This document shows, one piece after another, positions 52,665 to 61,501 of a stretch of 64,000 nucleotides of DNA. The number at the start of each line of letters is the position of its first letter. Position 1 is the stretch's first letter. Source of the DNA: Alphaproteobacteria bacterium (lineage in GTDB: Bacteria; Pseudomonadota; Alphaproteobacteria; Rhizobiales; Rhizobiaceae); NCBI GenBank assembly GCA_018823835.1, contig JAHJHT010000013.1:434001-498000 (forward strand), given 5' to 3'. The translations under genes were made by a program, and so were the position numbers. The notes under the pieces are model-generated. The model ran no database searches, was not told the origin of the DNA, and saw only the letters and a program-made list of their open reading frames with translations.

Positions 52665-53534
52665 CTACCTTTCGAGCCGTGCCAGCAGCGAGGACGTGTC
52701 CCAGCGCTTGCCGCCCATCTGCTGCACTTCCTTGTAGAACTGGTCGACAAGGGCGGTCACCGGCAGCTTCGCGCCGTTGCGGTCGGCCTCGTCGAGGCAG
52801 ATGCCGAGATCCTTGCGCATCCAGTCTACGGCAAAGCCGAAATCGTACTTTCCGGCGATCATCGTCTTGTGGCGGTTCTCCATCTGCCAGGAGCCGGCGG
52901 CGCCTTTGGAGATCACCTCGATCACCTTCTCGAGGTCGAGACCGGCCTTCTTGCCGAAATGCATGCCTTCGGCGAGACCCTGCACCAGCCCGGCGATGGC
53001 GATCTGGTTGATCATCTTGGTCAACTGGCCGGCGCCGGCCGGGCCCATCAGGCCGACCATGCGGGCAAAGCTGTCGATCACAGGGCGTGCCTTGTCGAAG
53101 ACGGTCTGTTCGCCGCCGACCATGACGGTAAGCACGCCGTTTTCGGCACCTGCCTGGCCACCCGAAACCGGTGCGTCGAGCGCCCCGAAACCGCCGGCGT
53201 CGGCTTTTTCTGCGAGTTCACGCGCCACTTCGGCCGAAGCGGTGGTGTTGTCGACATAGATGGCTCCCTTGGCCATGGCCTGGAAACAGCCGTCCGGGCC
53301 GATGGTGACCGAGCGCAGGTCGTCGTCATTGCCGACGCAGGAGAACACGAAATCCTTGCCTTCCGCAGCCTTTGCCGGCGTCGCGGCGAAGGCGCCGCCG
53401 TGCTCGGCGACCCATTTTTCGGCCTTGGCCGTCGTCCGGTTGTAGACGGTCACGTCATGCCCGCCCTTGTTCTTCAGGTGCCCCGCCATCGGGTAACCCA
53501 TCACGCCAAGTCCCAGGAATGCGACCGTTGCCAT
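52665..53534 (-). CDS. 3-hydroxyisobutyrate dehydrogenase family oxidoreductase
   Basis: ATG 53534 has AAAGGA upstream and gives 289 residues. An N-terminal Rossmann domain (VAFLGLGVMGYPMAGHL) and the family signatures DAPVSGGQAGAENG and GPAGAGQLTKMINQ, with catalytic Lys, are present. It oxidises a beta-hydroxy acid or reduces a semialdehyde with NAD(P). It follows the permease gene of the amino-acid ABC operon by 62 bases, so it may act on the imported compound or its product (inference). Confidence 0.92.
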   Translation of the reverse strand: MATVAFLGLGVMGYPMAGHLKNKGGHDVTVYNRTTAKAEKWVAEHGGAFAATPAKAAEGKDFVFSCVGNDDDLRSVTIGPDGCFQAMAKGAIYVDNTTASAEVARELAEKADAGGFGALDAPVSGGQAGAENGVLTVMVGGEQTVFDKARPVIDSFARMVGLMGPAGAGQLTKMINQIAIAGLVQGLAEGMHFGKKAGLDLEKVIEVISKGAAGSWQMENRHKTMIAGKYDFGFAVDWMRKDLGICLDEADRNGAKLPVTALVDQFYKEVQQMGGKRWDTSSLLARLER

Positions 53535-53596
53535 TTTTGTGAATCCTTTCAGTCCGGTGTCCGGTGTTGTTAGCGCATCATGCGAGACGATTGGAG

Positions 53597-54427
53597 TCAG
53601 CGCTTGAGGTGAACCGTGATGCGCCGCTCGACCCAGTCGACGAAATGGCGCAAGGCCTCGACGATCGACAGGTAGATCAGCCCCGCCCAGATATAGGTCT
53701 GGAAGTCGAAGGTCTGGGCATAGGCGCGCCGCGTCTCGCCCATCAGGTCGTAAACGGTGATGATGGCGACGATCGCAGAGGCCTTGACCATCAGGATAAA
53801 TTCGTTGCCGTAGGGCCTCAGCGCCACGATCATCGCCTGCGGCAGGATCACCTTCCACATCGTCTGCAACCTGTGCAGGCCGAGCGATTCCGCACCCTCC
53901 CACTGGCCGCGCGGCACGCTCTCGATGGCGCCGCGCAGGATTTCGGCCTGGTAGGCAGCCGTGTTCAGGGAGAAGGCAAAAACGCCGCAGTACCAGGCGT
54001 CGCGGAAGAAGGTCCAGAGCCCGACCGCGTCGAGTTCGGCCCGGAAGGAGCCGAGCCCGTAATAGACGAGGAAGGTCTGCGCCAGCAGCGGCGTGCCGCG
54101 GAAGAAGTAGACATAGGCGTAGGCAAGGCTGTTCAGCAGCCGGTTGCTGGACATGCGCGCATAGGCAATCGGCACGGAGAGCAGCGCGCCGATGACCATC
54201 GAGGCACCGACCAGCGCCAGTGTCACCTGCAGGCCGGACCAGTAGAGCGGCAGGTAGCGTTCGAAGAGCGCGGGATTCCAGGCGCCGAAGAGATAGGTCA
54301 CCAGGCCGATCCCGAGCAGGATCCAGAGGCCGACCAGCGCGTGGCCGAGAATGCGCCCGCGCGTCCACTGGCGGCGCAGCTCAGGCGGGCGCTCGACCTG
54401 GCTTGCCAGGTTCTCGGCGACGCTCAT
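53597..54427 (-). CDS. Polar amino-acid ABC transporter permease (HisM type)
   Basis: The product is 276 residues. Six or so membrane helices include a long N-terminal extension, and the binding-protein-dependent EAA loop reads AESLGLHRLQTMWKVILPQA. It pairs with the upstream permease (overlap ATGA) to form the membrane channel of a HisJQM-type importer for polar amino acids. Confidence 0.92.
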   Translation of the reverse strand: MSVAENLASQVERPPELRRQWTRGRILGHALVGLWILLGIGLVTYLFGAWNPALFERYLPLYWSGLQVTLALVGASMVIGALLSVPIAYARMSSNRLLNSLAYAYVYFFRGTPLLAQTFLVYYGLGSFRAELDAVGLWTFFRDAWYCGVFAFSLNTAAYQAEILRGAIESVPRGQWEGAESLGLHRLQTMWKVILPQAMIVALRPYGNEFILMVKASAIVAIITVYDLMGETRRAYAQTFDFQTYIWAGLIYLSIVEALRHFVDWVERRITVHLKR

Positions 54428-55137
54428 CGCGTTACCCCGCTGCTGCCGACCTTGCGCTCAATGGCATGGATGCCGACCGAGGAGATCATCGCCAGAACCA
54501 GGAAGACCAGGCAGGCAACCCCGAAGAACAGGAAGGCCTCCTTGGTGACGCGCGCCGCGATGCCGGCCTGGCGCAGCGTGTCCGGCAGGCCGATGGCCGA
54601 GACGAGCGCGGTGTCCTTGAGCAGGTTCAGCCAGAGGTTTGCAAGGCCGGGCAAGGCGATGCGGATCAGCTGCGGCAGCACCACCAGCCGCATGGTCTGG
54701 CCCTTGGAGAGCCCGATGGCATAGCCGCCCTCGTACTGGCCGGCCGGTATGGCACGAAAGGCCGACAGGAATACCTCGCTGCAATAGGACGAGAAGACGA
54801 CGCCAAGCGCGATCATGCCGGCGACGAAGCTGTTGATCTCGACGACGGTGCCGGGGCTGAAGAAGCGGATGATCTGGCCGACGGCGATCTGGCCGCCATA
54901 GAAGACGACGAACAGGGTCAGGAGTTCTGGCAGGCCGCGGAAGATCGTGGTGTAGACATTGCCGGCCATGCGCAGCGAGGGTTCGCTCGACTGCTTGGCG
55001 ACGGCGACGAAAAAGCCGATGACGAGGCCGATCGGCAGCGTTGCCAGCGCCAGCGAAATTGTGACCAGGACGCCATAGGCGATGTCATCGCTCCAGCCCT
55101 TCGGGCCAAAACTGAGCAGCGTCCAGACGCTGTCCAT
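54424..55137 (-). CDS. Polar amino-acid ABC transporter permease (HisQ type)
   Basis: ATG 55137 follows AAGGAG; the product is 237 residues with about five membrane helices and the EAA loop YAIGLSKGQTMRLVVLPQL. It is the partner of the HisM-type permease. A strong stem-loop separates it from the binding-protein gene upstream, which probably lowers its expression relative to that gene. Confidence 0.92.
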   Translation of the reverse strand: MDSVWTLLSFGPKGWSDDIAYGVLVTISLALATLPIGLVIGFFVAVAKQSSEPSLRMAGNVYTTIFRGLPELLTLFVVFYGGQIAVGQIIRFFSPGTVVEINSFVAGMIALGVVFSSYCSEVFLSAFRAIPAGQYEGGYAIGLSKGQTMRLVVLPQLIRIALPGLANLWLNLLKDTALVSAIGLPDTLRQAGIAARVTKEAFLFFGVACLVFLVLAMISSVGIHAIERKVGSSGVTR

Positions 55138-55172
55138 CCCCACTCCTTACGGATCGTTGCCTTCATCATGCA

Positions 55173-55198
55173 AACGGCGGGAGCTGGCTCCCGCCGTT
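55173..55198 (-). repeat. Intercistronic stem-loop between binding-protein and permease genes
   Basis: AACGGCGGGAGC and GCTCCCGCCGTT form a perfect 12-base inverted repeat separated by two bases. It lies 28 bases after the binding-protein stop and before the HisQ-type gene, with no T tract on the minus strand. Such stem-loops shield the upstream message and allow more binding protein than permease. Confidence 0.75.
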
Positions 55199-55225
55199 CG
55201 TGCTTTTGTTTTTCCGGCTTCCCTG

Positions 55226-56011
55226 TCAGCCGCCGTAAACGTCAAAGGAGAAATACTTGTCGTTGATTTCCTTGTATTTTCCATTGGCGCGGATGGCCTT
55301 GATCGCGGCGTCAAGCTTGTCGCGAAGCTCGGTCTCGCCCTTGCGGACGGCGATGCCGGCGCCCGGGCCGTGAATGGAATCGACCGACTGGACCGGACCA
55401 ATCAGCTTGCAGCATTCGCCTTCCGGCGTGCTCAGCCATTCCTCGAGCACCGAGATGTCGTCGTTGACGGCATCGAGGCGTCCGTTGGCGAGGTCGAGCT
55501 GATATTCCTGCGCTGTCGGATAGGACTTGATTTCCGAGTCTGTGTAGGTCGCCGTGGAATAGTTGAAGTGCGTGGTCGAGCCCTGCACGCCCACGATCTT
55601 GCCGGCAAGATCTTCCTTGGAGACGCCGGTGAGCGTCGAATCCTTCGGCGCGGCGATTGCCGGCGGCGTGTTGTAGTACTTGCCGGTGAAGTCGACTTTC
55701 TCGGCGCGCTCTGGCGTGATCGACATCGACGCGATGATAGCGTCGAACTTGCCAGCCTGAAGAGCCGGGATGATTCCGTCCCAATCCTGAGTCACGAATT
55801 CGCAGGTCACCTTCATCTCTTCGCAAAGCGCGTTGGCGATATCGATGTCGAAGCCGACGAGCTGGCCGTCCGCAGTCAGGTTGTTGAAGGGCGGGTAGGC
55901 GCCTTCGGTGCCGATCTTCAGTGCCGTCTGCGCCTGACTGGTCGCACCGGACAAGACAAGTGCCAATGCCGCTGCCGAAACTGCGAGCGTGACCCGTTTC
56001 ATTCCAAGCAT
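55226..56011 (-). CDS. Periplasmic polar amino-acid-binding protein
   Basis: The product is 261 residues with a signal peptide (about 1-28, ending SQAQT). The mature part has the type II fold of HisJ/ArgT-like proteins (LKIGTEGAYPPFNNLTADGQLVGFDIDIANALCEEM, read as two parts at LKIGTEGAYPPFN and GFDIDIANALCEEM). Two conserved Cys (CEEMKVTC) probably form a disulfide. AGGGG lies before the ATG at 56011. Lysine, arginine, ornithine or histidine are likely ligands; the exact one is not clear. The operon has two permeases but no ATPase gene. Confidence 0.92.
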   Translation of the reverse strand: MLGMKRVTLAVSAAALALVLSGATSQAQTALKIGTEGAYPPFNNLTADGQLVGFDIDIANALCEEMKVTCEFVTQDWDGIIPALQAGKFDAIIASMSITPERAEKVDFTGKYYNTPPAIAAPKDSTLTGVSKEDLAGKIVGVQGSTTHFNYSTATYTDSEIKSYPTAQEYQLDLANGRLDAVNDDISVLEEWLSTPEGECCKLIGPVQSVDSIHGPGAGIAVRKGETELRDKLDAAIKAIRANGKYKEINDKYFSFDVYGG

Positions 56012-56196
56012 ACTTAACCCCTCTCAGTTTATTTCCCGGGCAGGCCCGGTGATCGATGGCCGCGGCTCGTGCCGCTGCAGATGGCGATAATCCGCCTGTT
56101 TCCAGCGAAAAAGCAATACCAAACAATGCTCGTACGGAAAGTTAGATTAGCCGGCGATCAGTCTGCCGCTGCGGCATCCCACAAGGGGAGGCTCGG
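56012..56196. other. Intergenic region upstream of the amino-acid transport operon
   Basis: These 185 bases should contain the promoter for the binding-protein operon and the 3' end of the mobB transcript. AT-rich parts occur near 56100-56155. I see no gene, no clear terminator and no FixK-type site. Confidence 0.4.
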
Positions 56197-56721
56197 TCAG
56201 TCGCCCCGACTTTTCGGCGCCGACAGCGCGGTAACCGCTTCGACGAAGTCGGCAATCGCGGGAATGTCGTTGAGGTCGAAGACAGGCAGGCTCTCGCCGG
56301 GTAGGGCGTGGTCGGCGGCGACCGCGATAACGCCGGAATCGCTTGCACTGAGCGGCGTGTGCTCGAGCGCATCAAGGCGCCGCGCCTCGATCTTCTTGTG
56401 CTTCTCTCGCTTGTACCCTTCGACCAGGATGATGTCGCAGGGTGACAGCTTTGCGAGGATCGTTTCGAGCGGCGGTTCTTCCTCGTGGAGCAATTCGTGC
56501 ATCAGCGCCCAGCGCCGGCCCGAGACGATCGCGACCTCGCGAGCGCCGGCCTCGCGGTGGCGGTGGCTGTCGGTACCCGGCCGGTCGATGTCGAACCCAT
56601 GATGCGCGTGCTTGACCGTCGAGACCGTCCAGCCGCGCCACGTCAGTTCGGCGACCAGCCGCTCGGTCAGCGTCGTCTTGCCGGAATTCTTCCAACCGGT
56701 GATGCCGATCACGCGCTGCAT
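56197..56721 (-). CDS. mobB: Molybdopterin-guanine dinucleotide biosynthesis protein B
   Basis: The product is 174 residues with Walker A GWKNSGKTTL at the N-terminus, KHAHHGFDIDRPGTDSHRHREAGA, the MobB signature that includes the switch region, and a Walker-B-like IILVEGYKREKH. It binds GTP and helps MobA attach GMP to the molybdenum cofactor. mobA is not in the window. It follows the EamA gene by 37 bases and moaA further up, all on one strand. Confidence 0.95.
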   Translation of the reverse strand: MQRVIGITGWKNSGKTTLTERLVAELTWRGWTVSTVKHAHHGFDIDRPGTDSHRHREAGAREVAIVSGRRWALMHELLHEEEPPLETILAKLSPCDIILVEGYKREKHKKIEARRLDALEHTPLSASDSGVIAVAADHALPGESLPVFDLNDIPAIADFVEAVTALSAPKSRGD

Positions 56722-56758
56722 CAGTCTGCCATCCCGGCCATCCGTGCGGCCCCGTCTC

Positions 56759-57733
56759 TCACAGTCCGTCGGGCGCCATTCCCGGTCCGACGCTTTGGGA
56801 CGATACCATGGAGCGGCCGACCACCTTTTCCCGGTAGAGCGTGAACAGTCCCGATGCCACGATAATGGCGGCGCCCAGCATCATCGGCAAGTCCGGCAGT
56901 TCGCCGAAAACCAGGAAGCCGAGCAGGATTGCCCACAACAGTCCGGTGTAGCGGAACGGCGCGACAAAGGAGATCTCGCCCAGGCGCATCGCCAGGATGA
57001 TGAACTGGTAGCCGACGAGCAGAAGGGCTGCGGCTATGGCAAGTTGCACGAGATCCGGCGCGGTCGGCGTCGCCCAGCCGCCCATCGGTCCGACGAGGAA
57101 CAGGCCGCACAGCGTGACAGTGGCTGCCGTCGCCGTCGAGATCAGCAGCGTCGGCACCTCGTGCGAGATGCGCCGGGTGACGAGGTCGCGCATCGCGGCG
57201 AAGCAGACCGTCAGGAATGCCAGCAGGGAATAGGCGCTGAATCCCTCGAATCCGGGGCGCACGATGATGGCCACGCCGACAAAGCCGGCCACAATGGCGA
57301 GCCAGCGGCGCCAGCCGACGCCTTCGCCGAACAGCAGCGCCGCCCCCATGGTGACGGCGAGCGGCAGGGCCTGCAGCACCGCCGCGACATTGGCGATCGG
57401 CAGATGGGCAAGCGCCATCAGAAAGGTGATCGTTGCGAGCGCTTCGCCCGCCACACGCAGCATGACCAGCGGCTGAAGCACAAGGCGCGGCGTCTTGAGC
57501 GCACCCCGGTGCCAGGCCAGCGCGGCGATGAACAGCGTCGCGAACAGGCCGCGCAGCAGCATCACCTGGCCCATGTTCATCGAATCGGACAGGTATTTGG
57601 CGATCACGTCATTGGCTGTGAAGCCCGCCATGGAAAGGCACATGAAGAGAGCGGCGGTAAGATTGGGCGAGAGTGGCAAGGGAAATTCCGCGTTTCGGCT
57701 CCGCTGCTCTAGCAGGAAGCCACGAAACCGCAA
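56759..57733 (-). CDS. EamA/DMT-family transporter
   Basis: The product is 324 residues with ten membrane helices in two five-helix EamA repeats, preceded by about 25 polar residues. The family exports metabolites, amino acids or nucleobases; the substrate is not readable. It lies between moaA and mobB (gaps 42 and 37 bases), so it may be co-transcribed with the molybdenum cofactor genes without being functionally linked. Confidence 0.88.
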   Translation of the reverse strand: MRFRGFLLEQRSRNAEFPLPLSPNLTAALFMCLSMAGFTANDVIAKYLSDSMNMGQVMLLRGLFATLFIAALAWHRGALKTPRLVLQPLVMLRVAGEALATITFLMALAHLPIANVAAVLQALPLAVTMGAALLFGEGVGWRRWLAIVAGFVGVAIIVRPGFEGFSAYSLLAFLTVCFAAMRDLVTRRISHEVPTLLISTATAATVTLCGLFLVGPMGGWATPTAPDLVQLAIAAALLLVGYQFIILAMRLGEISFVAPFRYTGLLWAILLGFLVFGELPDLPMMLGAAIIVASGLFTLYREKVVGRSMVSSQSVGPGMAPDGL

Positions 57734-57775
57734 CCGCAGGGTGCGTGCGCCGCTTGGACCATTTGGCGTGGCCGG

Positions 57776-58771
57776 TCAGCCGCCGGTAACGCTCATGTGG
57801 CGGGAGACAGCGGGGCGGCTGGTGCGCCGGTCGATGATGAAGTCGTGGCCCTTCGGCTTGCGTCCGATCGCCTCGTCGATCGCCTGCGACAGGAGTTCGT
57901 TGCCTTCCGAGGCGCGCAGCGGGGCGCGCAGGTCGGCGGCGTCCTCCTGGCCGAGGCACATGTAGAGCGTGCCGGTGCAGGTCAGCCGCACGCGGTTGCA
58001 GCTCTCGCAGAAATTGTGCGTCATCGGCGTGATGAAGCCAAGGCGGCCCCTGGTTTCCTTGACCTCGACATAACGAGCCGGGCCGCCGGTCTTGAAGGGA
58101 ATGTCGGTCAGCGTGAACTGCTCCTCGAGCTGCGCGCGCAGCAGCGAGAGCGGCATGTACTGGTCGGTGCGGTCCTCGTCGATCTCGCCGAGCGGCATCG
58201 TCTCGATGACCGTCAGGTCGGCGCCGCGGCCATGCGCCCAGCGCATGAGCTCCGGCATTTCGGTGTCGTTGAAGCCCTTCAGCGCGACTGCGTTGAGCTT
58301 GACATGCAGGCCAGCAGCCTGGGCGGCGTCGATGCCTTCCAGCACCTTGTCGAGATTGCCCCAGCGGGTGATGGCGTGGAACTTGTCGGCATCGAGCGTA
58401 TCGATCGAAATGTTGATGCGCTTGACGCCGCAATCGACCAGCTCGGGCGCGAAGCGCGTCAGCTGCGAGCCGTTTGTGGTCAGCGTCAATTCTTCGAGCG
58501 CGCCGCTTTCAAGGTGGCGAGAGAGCTGGCGCACCAGATGCATGATGTTCTTGCGCACCAGTGGTTCGCCGCCTGTCAGCCGCAGCTTCTTCACGCCCTT
58601 TTCGACGAACACCGTGCACAGGCGGTCGAGTTCCTCGAGCGTCAGCAGGTCCTTCTTGGGCAGGAAGGCCATGTTCTCGGCCATGCAGTAGGTGCAACGG
58701 AAGTCGCAACGGTCGGTGACCGATACGCGGAGATAGCTGACGGTGCGACCGAAGGGATCGATCATGTCCAT
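57776..58771 (-). CDS. moaA: GTP 3',8-cyclase MoaA
   Basis: ATG 58771 gives 331 residues. The radical SAM motif CTYCMAE is preceded by CDFR, giving the CxxxCxxC cluster. The C-terminal cluster is in [22 protein letters not shown], and the protein ends in RHMSVTGG, whose terminal GG is needed for activity in this family. It converts GTP to the cyclic precursor in the first step of molybdenum cofactor synthesis. Downstream are EamA and mobB. Confidence 0.97.
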   Translation of the reverse strand: MDMIDPFGRTVSYLRVSVTDRCDFRCTYCMAENMAFLPKKDLLTLEELDRLCTVFVEKGVKKLRLTGGEPLVRKNIMHLVRQLSRHLESGALEELTLTTNGSQLTRFAPELVDCGVKRINISIDTLDADKFHAITRWGNLDKVLEGIDAAQAAGLHVKLNAVALKGFNDTEMPELMRWAHGRGADLTVIETMPLGEIDEDRTDQYMPLSLLRAQLEEQFTLTDIPFKTGGPARYVEVKETRGRLGFITPMTHNFCESCNRVRLTCTGTLYMCLGQEDAADLRAPLRASEGNELLSQAIDEAIGRKPKGHDFIIDRRTSRPAVSRHMSVTGG

Positions 58772-58963
58772 GAATGCGCTTCCGATGCTTGTGACGGCAA
58801 CCCTGTGCCGACCATATACAACCATCTGATGGCTCGTGGCTATTGGTTCAAGGTAGTGGTGCATGGCAAATGGCAATGATTGGGCGTGCATCCGGCGCGG
58901 CCGGGCGCTAAGGCTGCGCCGCGACGGGCGTTTTTGGCCCCTGGAAATTTCGGGAGACTGTGG

Positions 58964-59317
58964 ATGAGCGCGCCAAAGGAATTGCGGGTCTCGAAGGATC
59001 GGCGGACGCTGACGGTCACCTTTGCGGACCATCAGCCTTTCGAGCTGCCGGCCGAGCTCTTGCGCGTCGCCTCGCCGTCGGCGGAAGTGCAGGGCCATTC
59101 GCCCGACCAGCGCGTCACCGTGCCCGGCAAGCGCACGGTCGGCATCATGAAGATCGAGCCGGTCGGCAACTACGCCGTCAGGATCACCTTCGACGACATG
59201 CACGACACCGGCATCTTCACCTGGGACTACCTGCACCAGCTCGGCCACGAGAAGGACGAAGTCTGGGCCGCCTATCTCGCCTCGCTCGAAGCCAAGGGAC
59301 TGTCGCGCGACCGATAG
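58964..59317 (+). CDS. DUF971 (GBBH-like N-terminal domain) protein
   Basis: ATG 58964 has GGGAG seven bases upstream. The product is 117 residues with the DUF971 pattern: [39 protein letters not shown] (a conserved stretch) and [15 protein letters not shown]. Similar domains are fused to iron-sulfur or metabolic enzymes such as gamma-butyrobetaine hydroxylase. It is divergent from moaA. Its exact role is unknown, possibly iron-sulfur assembly. Confidence 0.92.
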   Translation: MSAPKELRVSKDRRTLTVTFADHQPFELPAELLRVASPSAEVQGHSPDQRVTVPGKRTVGIMKIEPVGNYAVRITFDDMHDTGIFTWDYLHQLGHEKDEVWAAYLASLEAKGLSRDR

Positions 59318-59396
59318 AGGGGGCGACCTGCCCGCCGTCTGTCACGATAGTGTCACGGGCAGAGGCCAGATGGATTTCCCGAAGATGGAGCGTACC

Positions 59397-60008
59397 ATGT
59401 CCGTGATTTCGTCGATCGAGCAGCTGGAAGCGCTCTACGGGCTGCCCGGCGAGTCCTCGCTGGTCAAGCAGCTCGATCACGTCATCCCCGAATACGCCGC
59501 CTTCATCGAGGCCTCGCCCTTCGTGTCGCTGGCGACCTGCGGGCCGGAGGGACTGGACTGCTCGCCGCGCGGCGACCTGCCGGGTTTCGTGCGCGTGCAC
59601 GCCCTCCGGACGCTGATGATGCCTGACCGTCGCGGCAACAACCGGGCGGATTCCCTGAAAAACATCATCCGAGACCCGCGCGTCGGTTTGCTTTTTCTGG
59701 TGCCGGGCTCCGGGACCACGCTCCGGGTCAACGGTCGCGCGCTGATCAGCGTCGACGCCGAGCTATGCGCCTCCTTCGCCGTCGAGGGCAAGCCGGCCCG
59801 CTCGGTCATCGTGGTCTCTGTCGAAGACGTCTATTTCCAGTGTGCGCGCGCGATCCACCGCTCCAGCCTGTGGGATGCGACGCGCCACGTCGATCCGGCT
59901 TTGCTGCCGACGCCCGGTCGCATCCTCGAAATCACCAGCCGCAAGTCGATCGACGGTGCGGCCTATGACCGCGAATGGCCAGAACGCGCGAAGGCCTCGA
60001 TGTGGTAG
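59397..60008 (+). CDS. Pyridoxamine 5'-phosphate oxidase-family flavoprotein
   Basis: ATG 59397 with GGAG six bases upstream is preferred to ATG 59370. The product is 203 residues with a split-barrel FMN fold (PFVSLATCGPEGLDCSPRGDLPGFV, then VGLLFLVPGSGTTLRVNGRA). It resembles the MSMEG_1061-type PPOX proteins, which bind FMN or F420 and reduce unknown substrates. It has a helical C-terminus with KCAR-like residues (YFQCARAIHRS). It is not a true PdxH. Confidence 0.88.
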   Translation: MSVISSIEQLEALYGLPGESSLVKQLDHVIPEYAAFIEASPFVSLATCGPEGLDCSPRGDLPGFVRVHALRTLMMPDRRGNNRADSLKNIIRDPRVGLLFLVPGSGTTLRVNGRALISVDAELCASFAVEGKPARSVIVVSVEDVYFQCARAIHRSSLWDATRHVDPALLPTPGRILEITSRKSIDGAAYDREWPERAKASMW

Positions 60009-60096
60009 CCTGCTTCAACTCGATGTGATCCGGCCGGCGGTAACAAACCGGCGGTCGGCAACGTATAGCCTGCATGAACGCAGGAGCCGACGCGAC

Positions 60097-60987
60097 ATGA
60101 CACCCTGGACCGACCGGGCCGGAAGATTCTCTCTGCTGAAGGCGGCCGTGCTTGCCGGCCTGTGCCTGCCGGCGCTGCTTCTGGCCCTGTCCGCGGCGCA
60201 GGGCACACTGGTGCCTGCCGGGTCGCCCGGCCTGCTCGGCGCGCGGCCGATCACCGAGGCCATCCACGAGACCGGAGACTGGGCGATCCGCTTCCTGCTG
60301 CTGTCGCTCGCCGTCACGCCGCTGCGCCGCATCGCCAACTGGCCGAAGCTCATCATGGTGCGCCGCATGATCGGGTTGGCGGCACTGTTTTACGCGCTCG
60401 GGCACCTCTTTCTGTATACATGGGACCTGAAGTTCGACGTCCTCAAGGCGGCGCTCGAGATCGTGCAGCGCTTCTACCTGACGATCGGCTTCGTCGCGCT
60501 TCTCGGTCTGGTCGCGCTGGGCTCCACCTCGACGGACGCGGCAATCCGCCGGCTCGGCCGCAATTGGGGCCGGCTGCACAGGATCGTCTACGCCATCGGC
60601 CTGCTCGGCGCCTTCCACTTCTTCATGCAGTCGAAGGCCGACGTCTACGAGGCGACGCTGATGGCCGGCCTGTTCGCGCTGCTGATGCTCTACCGCGTCG
60701 CCCACTGGCGCGGCTTCGATCTGTCGTCGCCGCTGGTGCTTGCCGGTGCGGCGATCATCGCGGGGCTTGCCACGGCGGGTGTCGAATATGCCTGGTACGG
60801 GCTGGCCACCGGCATTCCGCCGGGCAGGGTGCTTGCCGCAAACCTGCAGTTCGCTTTCTCGATCCGTCCGGCCTGGTGGGTGCTGGCGGTCGGCGTTGCC
60901 GCAGCATGCGTCGCTTGGGCGCGCCCCTATCTCGGCAACCGCGACAGCGCGCCGCGCGGGCGAAGGGCTGAACGGGCGGCTGCCTAG
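60097..60987 (+). CDS. msrQ: Heme-binding membrane subunit MsrQ of periplasmic methionine sulfoxide reductase
   Basis: The product is 296 residues with a ferric-reductase-like membrane domain. Histidines for heme lie in the membrane segments (GHLFLYT, GRLHRIVY, FHFFMQSK). The family delivers electrons to MsrP, the molybdoenzyme that repairs oxidised methionine in the periplasm. msrP is usually next to msrQ but is absent from this window. moaA and mobB, which serve molybdoenzymes, are nearby. Confidence 0.92.
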   Translation: MTPWTDRAGRFSLLKAAVLAGLCLPALLLALSAAQGTLVPAGSPGLLGARPITEAIHETGDWAIRFLLLSLAVTPLRRIANWPKLIMVRRMIGLAALFYALGHLFLYTWDLKFDVLKAALEIVQRFYLTIGFVALLGLVALGSTSTDAAIRRLGRNWGRLHRIVYAIGLLGAFHFFMQSKADVYEATLMAGLFALLMLYRVAHWRGFDLSSPLVLAGAAIIAGLATAGVEYAWYGLATGIPPGRVLAANLQFAFSIRPAWWVLAVGVAAACVAWARPYLGNRDSAPRGRRAERAAA

Positions 60988-60997
60988 AGATTCCGGG

Positions 60998-61450
60998 CTA
61001 GTCGCACTTCAAGACTTCGGCCACACGGCGCATCTGGTCGCCCAGCATGTCGCATTCTGCCGGTGTTGACTGGCTCATCGCCTTTTCGATCAACGCCGTA
61101 TGCACCTTCAGTGCCTTCATCAGCAACGCTACGCCGTCGTCGGTCAGCGTGAGGCGAAGCACGCGCTTGTCCTTCTCGTCACCGTCGCGGCGCAGCAGGT
61201 TTCGCTTCTCCATCTGCGGCAGGAGCATGGTGATGTTGGAGCGCCCAACCAGCAGCTTTCGCGCCAGTTCGTGCTGCGACATGCCGGGGTGCCGGTAGAG
61301 GTTCATCAAGACGTCGAGCTGTGCCGGTTTCAGGTCCAGCGGCGCCAGCGCGACTGCGACCGCCCGTTCGACCGCATGGCAGGCGCGCGCCACGGCGACC
61401 CAGTTGCGAAAGCGCGGATTGTCCCAAGGGAGGTCTTGCGAACTGTTCAT
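60998..61450 (-). CDS. MarR-family transcription regulator
   Basis: The product is 150 residues with a winged helix (about 60-110, MSQHELARKLLVGRSNITMLLPQMEKRNLLRR). Two palindromes GTTCA-N4-TGAAC, centred 20 bases apart, occupy its start and the intergenic gap. It probably represses itself and the divergent hydrolase gene and responds to a small ligand. Confidence 0.93.
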   Translation of the reverse strand: MNSSQDLPWDNPRFRNWVAVARACHAVERAVAVALAPLDLKPAQLDVLMNLYRHPGMSQHELARKLLVGRSNITMLLPQMEKRNLLRRDGDEKDKRVLRLTLTDDGVALLMKALKVHTALIEKAMSQSTPAECDMLGDQMRRVAEVLKCD

Positions 61451-61478
61451 GGTTGAACTATTATGTTCATGTTTGAAC
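61445..61478. promoter_or_regulatory. Pair of palindromes GTTCA-N4-TGAAC, candidate MarR operators
   Basis: GTTCA-TGGT-TGAAC (61445-61458) and GTTCA-TGTT-TGAAC (61465-61478) are both perfect. Their centres are 20 bases apart, two helical turns, so two dimers could bind one face of the DNA. The first overlaps the MarR start codon. Confidence 0.8.
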
Positions 61479-61501
61479 GAACCTGTTTTCGGACAAGTAT
61501 C

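Noticed and set aside
58772..58963. Possible molybdenum cofactor riboswitch upstream of moaA
   Set aside because: I could not recognise the conserved riboswitch core by eye; a covariance-model search would be needed.
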